This document shows, in pieces, positions 14,272 through 16,630 of a DNA stretch of 16,630 nt. The position numbers and the translations under genes were made by a program. Each line of letters opens with the position of its first letter. The first letter of the stretch is position 1. Below the pieces are notes generated by a model that made no database searches, was not told the origin of the DNA, and saw only the letters and a list, made by a program, of their open reading frames with translations. The DNA is from Gammaproteobacteria bacterium (GTDB lineage Bacteria; Pseudomonadota; Gammaproteobacteria; Chromatiales; Chromatiaceae): NCBI GenBank assembly GCA_024644505.1, contig JAHEHQ010000012.1, positions 1 through 16,630 of the forward strand. Direction: 5' to 3'.

Positions 14272-16630
14272 ATGCCTGAAACCCCGCCCCTCATCCTGGT
14301 GGATGGATCTTCCTATCTTTTTAGAGCCTTTCACGCCCTGCCACCCCTGACGAACTCCCGGGGGGAGGCCACGGGGGCGATTGTGGGTGTGATCAACATG
14401 CTGCGCAAGCTTATCGGCGACTATAAGCCCGAGCACATGGCCGTGGTATTTGATGCGCCGGGAGACACCTTCCGCAACGAGATTTTCGACCGGTACAAGG
14501 CGAACCGGCCGCCGATGCCGGATGAATTGCGGATGCAGATAGAGCCCCTGCACCGGATCGTGGAGGCCCTCGGACTGCCCCTGCTCATGGTCCCCGGGGT
14601 GGAGGCAGACGATGTCATCGGCACCCTGGCCACCCGGGCATCCGGCCAGGGCATGCAGGTGCTGATATCGACCAGCGACAAAGATCTTGCGCAGTTGGTC
14701 GATGAGCGCACGACCCTCATCGACACCATGAAAAACGCCGTCCTGGACAGGGCGGGGGTGGTGGACAAATTCGGTGTGACCCCGGAGCAGATCGTCGATT
14801 ATCTCGCCCTGGTGGGTGACGCTTCCGACAACATTCCGGGCGTGCCCAAGTGCGGGCCGAAGACCGCTGCCAAATGGCTGTCACAATACGGCACCCTGGA
14901 GGGTGTCATGGAACATGCCGATGAAATCGGGGGCAAGGTCGGAGAAAATCTCAGGTCGAGCCTGGATCAGCTTCCCATGGCCCGCCAGCTGGCTTCCATC
15001 CGGCTTGATGTCGACCTGGATCAGGGTCCGGGAGAACTCAAGCCGGGTCCCGGGGATGTCGAGGCACTCAGGGCCCTGTATGGCCGCATCGAATCCCGCC
15101 GTCTGCTGGCGACCCTGGAAGAAACCGGGGCCGAGCCTGAGGAAAACAGGTCCGAATCACGGTTGGGGGAGTATGAGATCCTTCTTGACAAGGCCGGTCT
15201 CGACCGCTGGCTTGGGACTCTTAGAGAGGCGACCCTGTTTGCCTTCGACACAGAGACAACCAGTCTGAACTATATGCGGGCCCTGGTAGTCGGTGTCTCC
15301 TTCGCCGTGGAATCGGGAAAGGCAGCCTATGTGCCCCTGGCACACGACTATCCGGGCGCACCGGACCAACTGGACCGGGAGATGGTGCTCGAGGCCCTGA
15401 AGCCTATGCTGGAAGACCCGGGCAGATCAAAGCTGGGGCAGAACCTGAAATACGACATGAGCGTCCTGGCCCGCCACGGCATCGCCATGCAGGGGATTGC
15501 CTATGACACCATGCTGGAGTCCTATGTGCTGGATTCCACCGCCACCCGCCACGACATGGACTCCCTCGCCCGAAAGTATCTGGAGCACCAGACCATCAAG
15601 TACGAGGACGTGGCGGGCAAAGGCGCCAAGCAGCTGGGGTTCGGGCAGGTGCCCCTGGACCAGGCCGGCCCCTATGCCGCGGAGGATGCGGATATCACCC
15701 TGCGGCTGCACCAGGCACTCTGGCCCCGGCTCCAGGCCGAACCCACCCTGGAGCGACTGTTCCTGGAACTGGAGATGCCCCTGGTGCCGGTGCTGTCGCG
15801 GATGGAGCGCACCGGTGTACGAATCGACAGCGACATGCTGGATCGCCAGAGCGGGGAACTTGCCAAGCGCATGTCGTCCCTGGAGCAGCAGGCCTACGAG
15901 ATGGCGGGCCAGCCGTTCAACCTGGGATCGCCCAAGCAGATCGGTGAGATTTTTTTCCAGAAGCTCGAACTGCCTGTTATCTCGAAGACGCCAAAAGGGG
16001 CGCCCTCTACCTCGGAATCGGTGCTGCAGGAACTGGCCGAGCGAGGCTTCGAGTTACCCTCCCTGATACTGGAGCATCGGGGTCTGGCCAAGCTGAAATC
16101 CACCTATACGGAGAAACTGCCGCGCATGGTTGACCCGGACACCGGGCGGGTTCACACCTCCTATCATCAGGCGGTTGCCGCTACCGGACGTCTCAGCTCC
16201 ACGGATCCCAATCTGCAGAACATTCCCGTGCGCAGCGAGGAGGGCAGGCGCATCCGCCGGGCTTTTGTCCCGGAGGAAGGCTACCGCATGGTGGCCGCGG
16301 ACTACTCCCAGATCGAACTGAGGATCATGGCCCACCTGTCGGGGGATCCGGGGCTGTTGAAGGCGTTCGCCGAAGGTGCCGACATCCACCGCGCCACGGC
16401 AGCCGAGGTATTCGGCGTCGAATCCGTCGATGCGGTGAGCGCGGAGCAGCGCCGGTCCGCCAAGGCAATCAATTTCGGGCTGATCTACGGGATGTCGGCC
16501 TTCGGCCTGGCGCGGCAGCTGGGCATCGAGCGCAGTGCCGCCCAGACCTATGTGGATCTCTATTTCGATCGTTACCCGGGGGTCAGGGAGTTCATGGACA
16601 GCACCCGTGCCGCCGCCCATGAACAGGGCT
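14272..16630 (+). CDS. polA: DNA polymerase I, 3' end outside the window
   Basis: PolA fills repair gaps and removes RNA primers. 786 codons are present; against E. coli (928 residues) about 125-135 are missing. Domain 1 is the 5' nuclease: D11 in VDGSSYLFRA, D113/D114 in VEADDVIG, D136/D138 in SDKD, and D183/D186 in GDASDNIPGV. Domain 2 is an apparently active 3'-5' exonuclease: D326/E328 in FAFDTET, D395 in NLKYD and D472 in YAAEDAD. Domain 3 has motif A with D677 (AADYSQIEL) and the O helix K731-Y739 (RRSAKAINFGLIYGMSAFG). Motif C with the second catalytic aspartate lies beyond the edge. ATG 14272 is the only standard start after an in-frame stop at 14242, and it lacks a good ribosome site. 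Confidence 0.97.
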   Translation, partial: MPETPPLILVDGSSYLFRAFHALPPLTNSRGEATGAIVGVINMLRKLIGDYKPEHMAVVFDAPGDTFRNEIFDRYKANRPPMPDELRMQIEPLHRIVEALGLPLLMVPGVEADDVIGTLATRASGQGMQVLISTSDKDLAQLVDERTTLIDTMKNAVLDRAGVVDKFGVTPEQIVDYLALVGDASDNIPGVPKCGPKTAAKWLSQYGTLEGVMEHADEIGGKVGENLRSSLDQLPMARQLASIRLDVDLDQGPGELKPGPGDVEALRALYGRIESRRLLATLEETGAEPEENRSESRLGEYEILLDKAGLDRWLGTLREATLFAFDTETTSLNYMRALVVGVSFAVESGKAAYVPLAHDYPGAPDQLDREMVLEALKPMLEDPGRSKLGQNLKYDMSVLARHGIAMQGIAYDTMLESYVLDSTATRHDMDSLARKYLEHQTIKYEDVAGKGAKQLGFGQVPLDQAGPYAAEDADITLRLHQALWPRLQAEPTLERLFLELEMPLVPVLSRMERTGVRIDSDMLDRQSGELAKRMSSLEQQAYEMAGQPFNLGSPKQIGEIFFQKLELPVISKTPKGAPSTSESVLQELAERGFELPSLILEHRGLAKLKSTYTEKLPRMVDPDTGRVHTSYHQAVAATGRLSSTDPNLQNIPVRSEEGRRIRRAFVPEEGYRMVAADYSQIELRIMAHLSGDPGLLKAFAEGADIHRATAAEVFGVESVDAVSAEQRRSAKAINFGLIYGMSAFGLARQLGIERSAAQTYVDLYFDRYPGVREFMDSTRAAAHEQG

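Overview
The window is GC-rich chromosomal DNA, and its gene content points to a gammaproteobacterium. The PolA, UbiK, SpeE, MscK-type channel and ArnA-type proteins all look gammaproteobacterial. My impression is a free-living Chromatiales-like or sulfur-oxidiser-like lineage, but that is inference and was not tested. Nearly all of the sequence is coding. I see no rRNA, tRNA, CRISPR array, phage or transposase gene.

Left part (1-9236). The start of an ABC-F ATPase gene points leftward off the edge. A 240-bp divergent spacer holding a REPIN-type inverted repeat separates it from a tight plus-strand operon. The operon encodes a small SMR/EamA-type membrane protein (ArnE/F-like), ArnB, ArnC, the formyltransferase half of ArnA, the decarboxylase half of ArnA, and ArnD. 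Together these would make UDP-Ara4N precursors, load Ara4FN onto undecaprenyl phosphate, deformylate it and flip it across the inner membrane. The classical purpose is cationic modification of lipid A, giving polymyxin and cationic-peptide resistance. No arnT transferase gene and no ugd are in view. The two arnA halves lie in the same reading frame and are separated only by TAG-GCC before the second ATG. A large MscK/KefA-type mechanosensitive channel gene follows arnD after 37 bp and may be cotranscribed.

Middle (9217-11093, minus strand). ubiK (ubiquinone biosynthesis accessory factor) is followed by comM (YifB-type AAA+ helicase). The 3' end of comM overlaps the 3' end of the channel gene by 20 bp.

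Nitrogen block (11094-13105). A 313-bp spacer carries two NtrC-like palindromes and a sigma-54 type -24/-12 promoter in front of glnK-amtB. The pair ends at a strong intrinsic terminator with a TTCG loop. A second REPIN follows directly and touches the stop codon of the convergent speE (aminopropyltransferase).

Right end (14088-16630). A short divergent spacer with an 11-bp-stem hairpin leads to polA. It is cut off by the window edge inside the polymerase domain, with all proofreading and 5'-nuclease motifs intact.

I do not see a wholly new multi-gene system. The best leads are the in-frame split of arnA, the two REPINs whose hairpin stems show compensatory changes, the complete NtrC/sigma-54 control region, and the arn operon that lacks arnT but has a channel gene attached.
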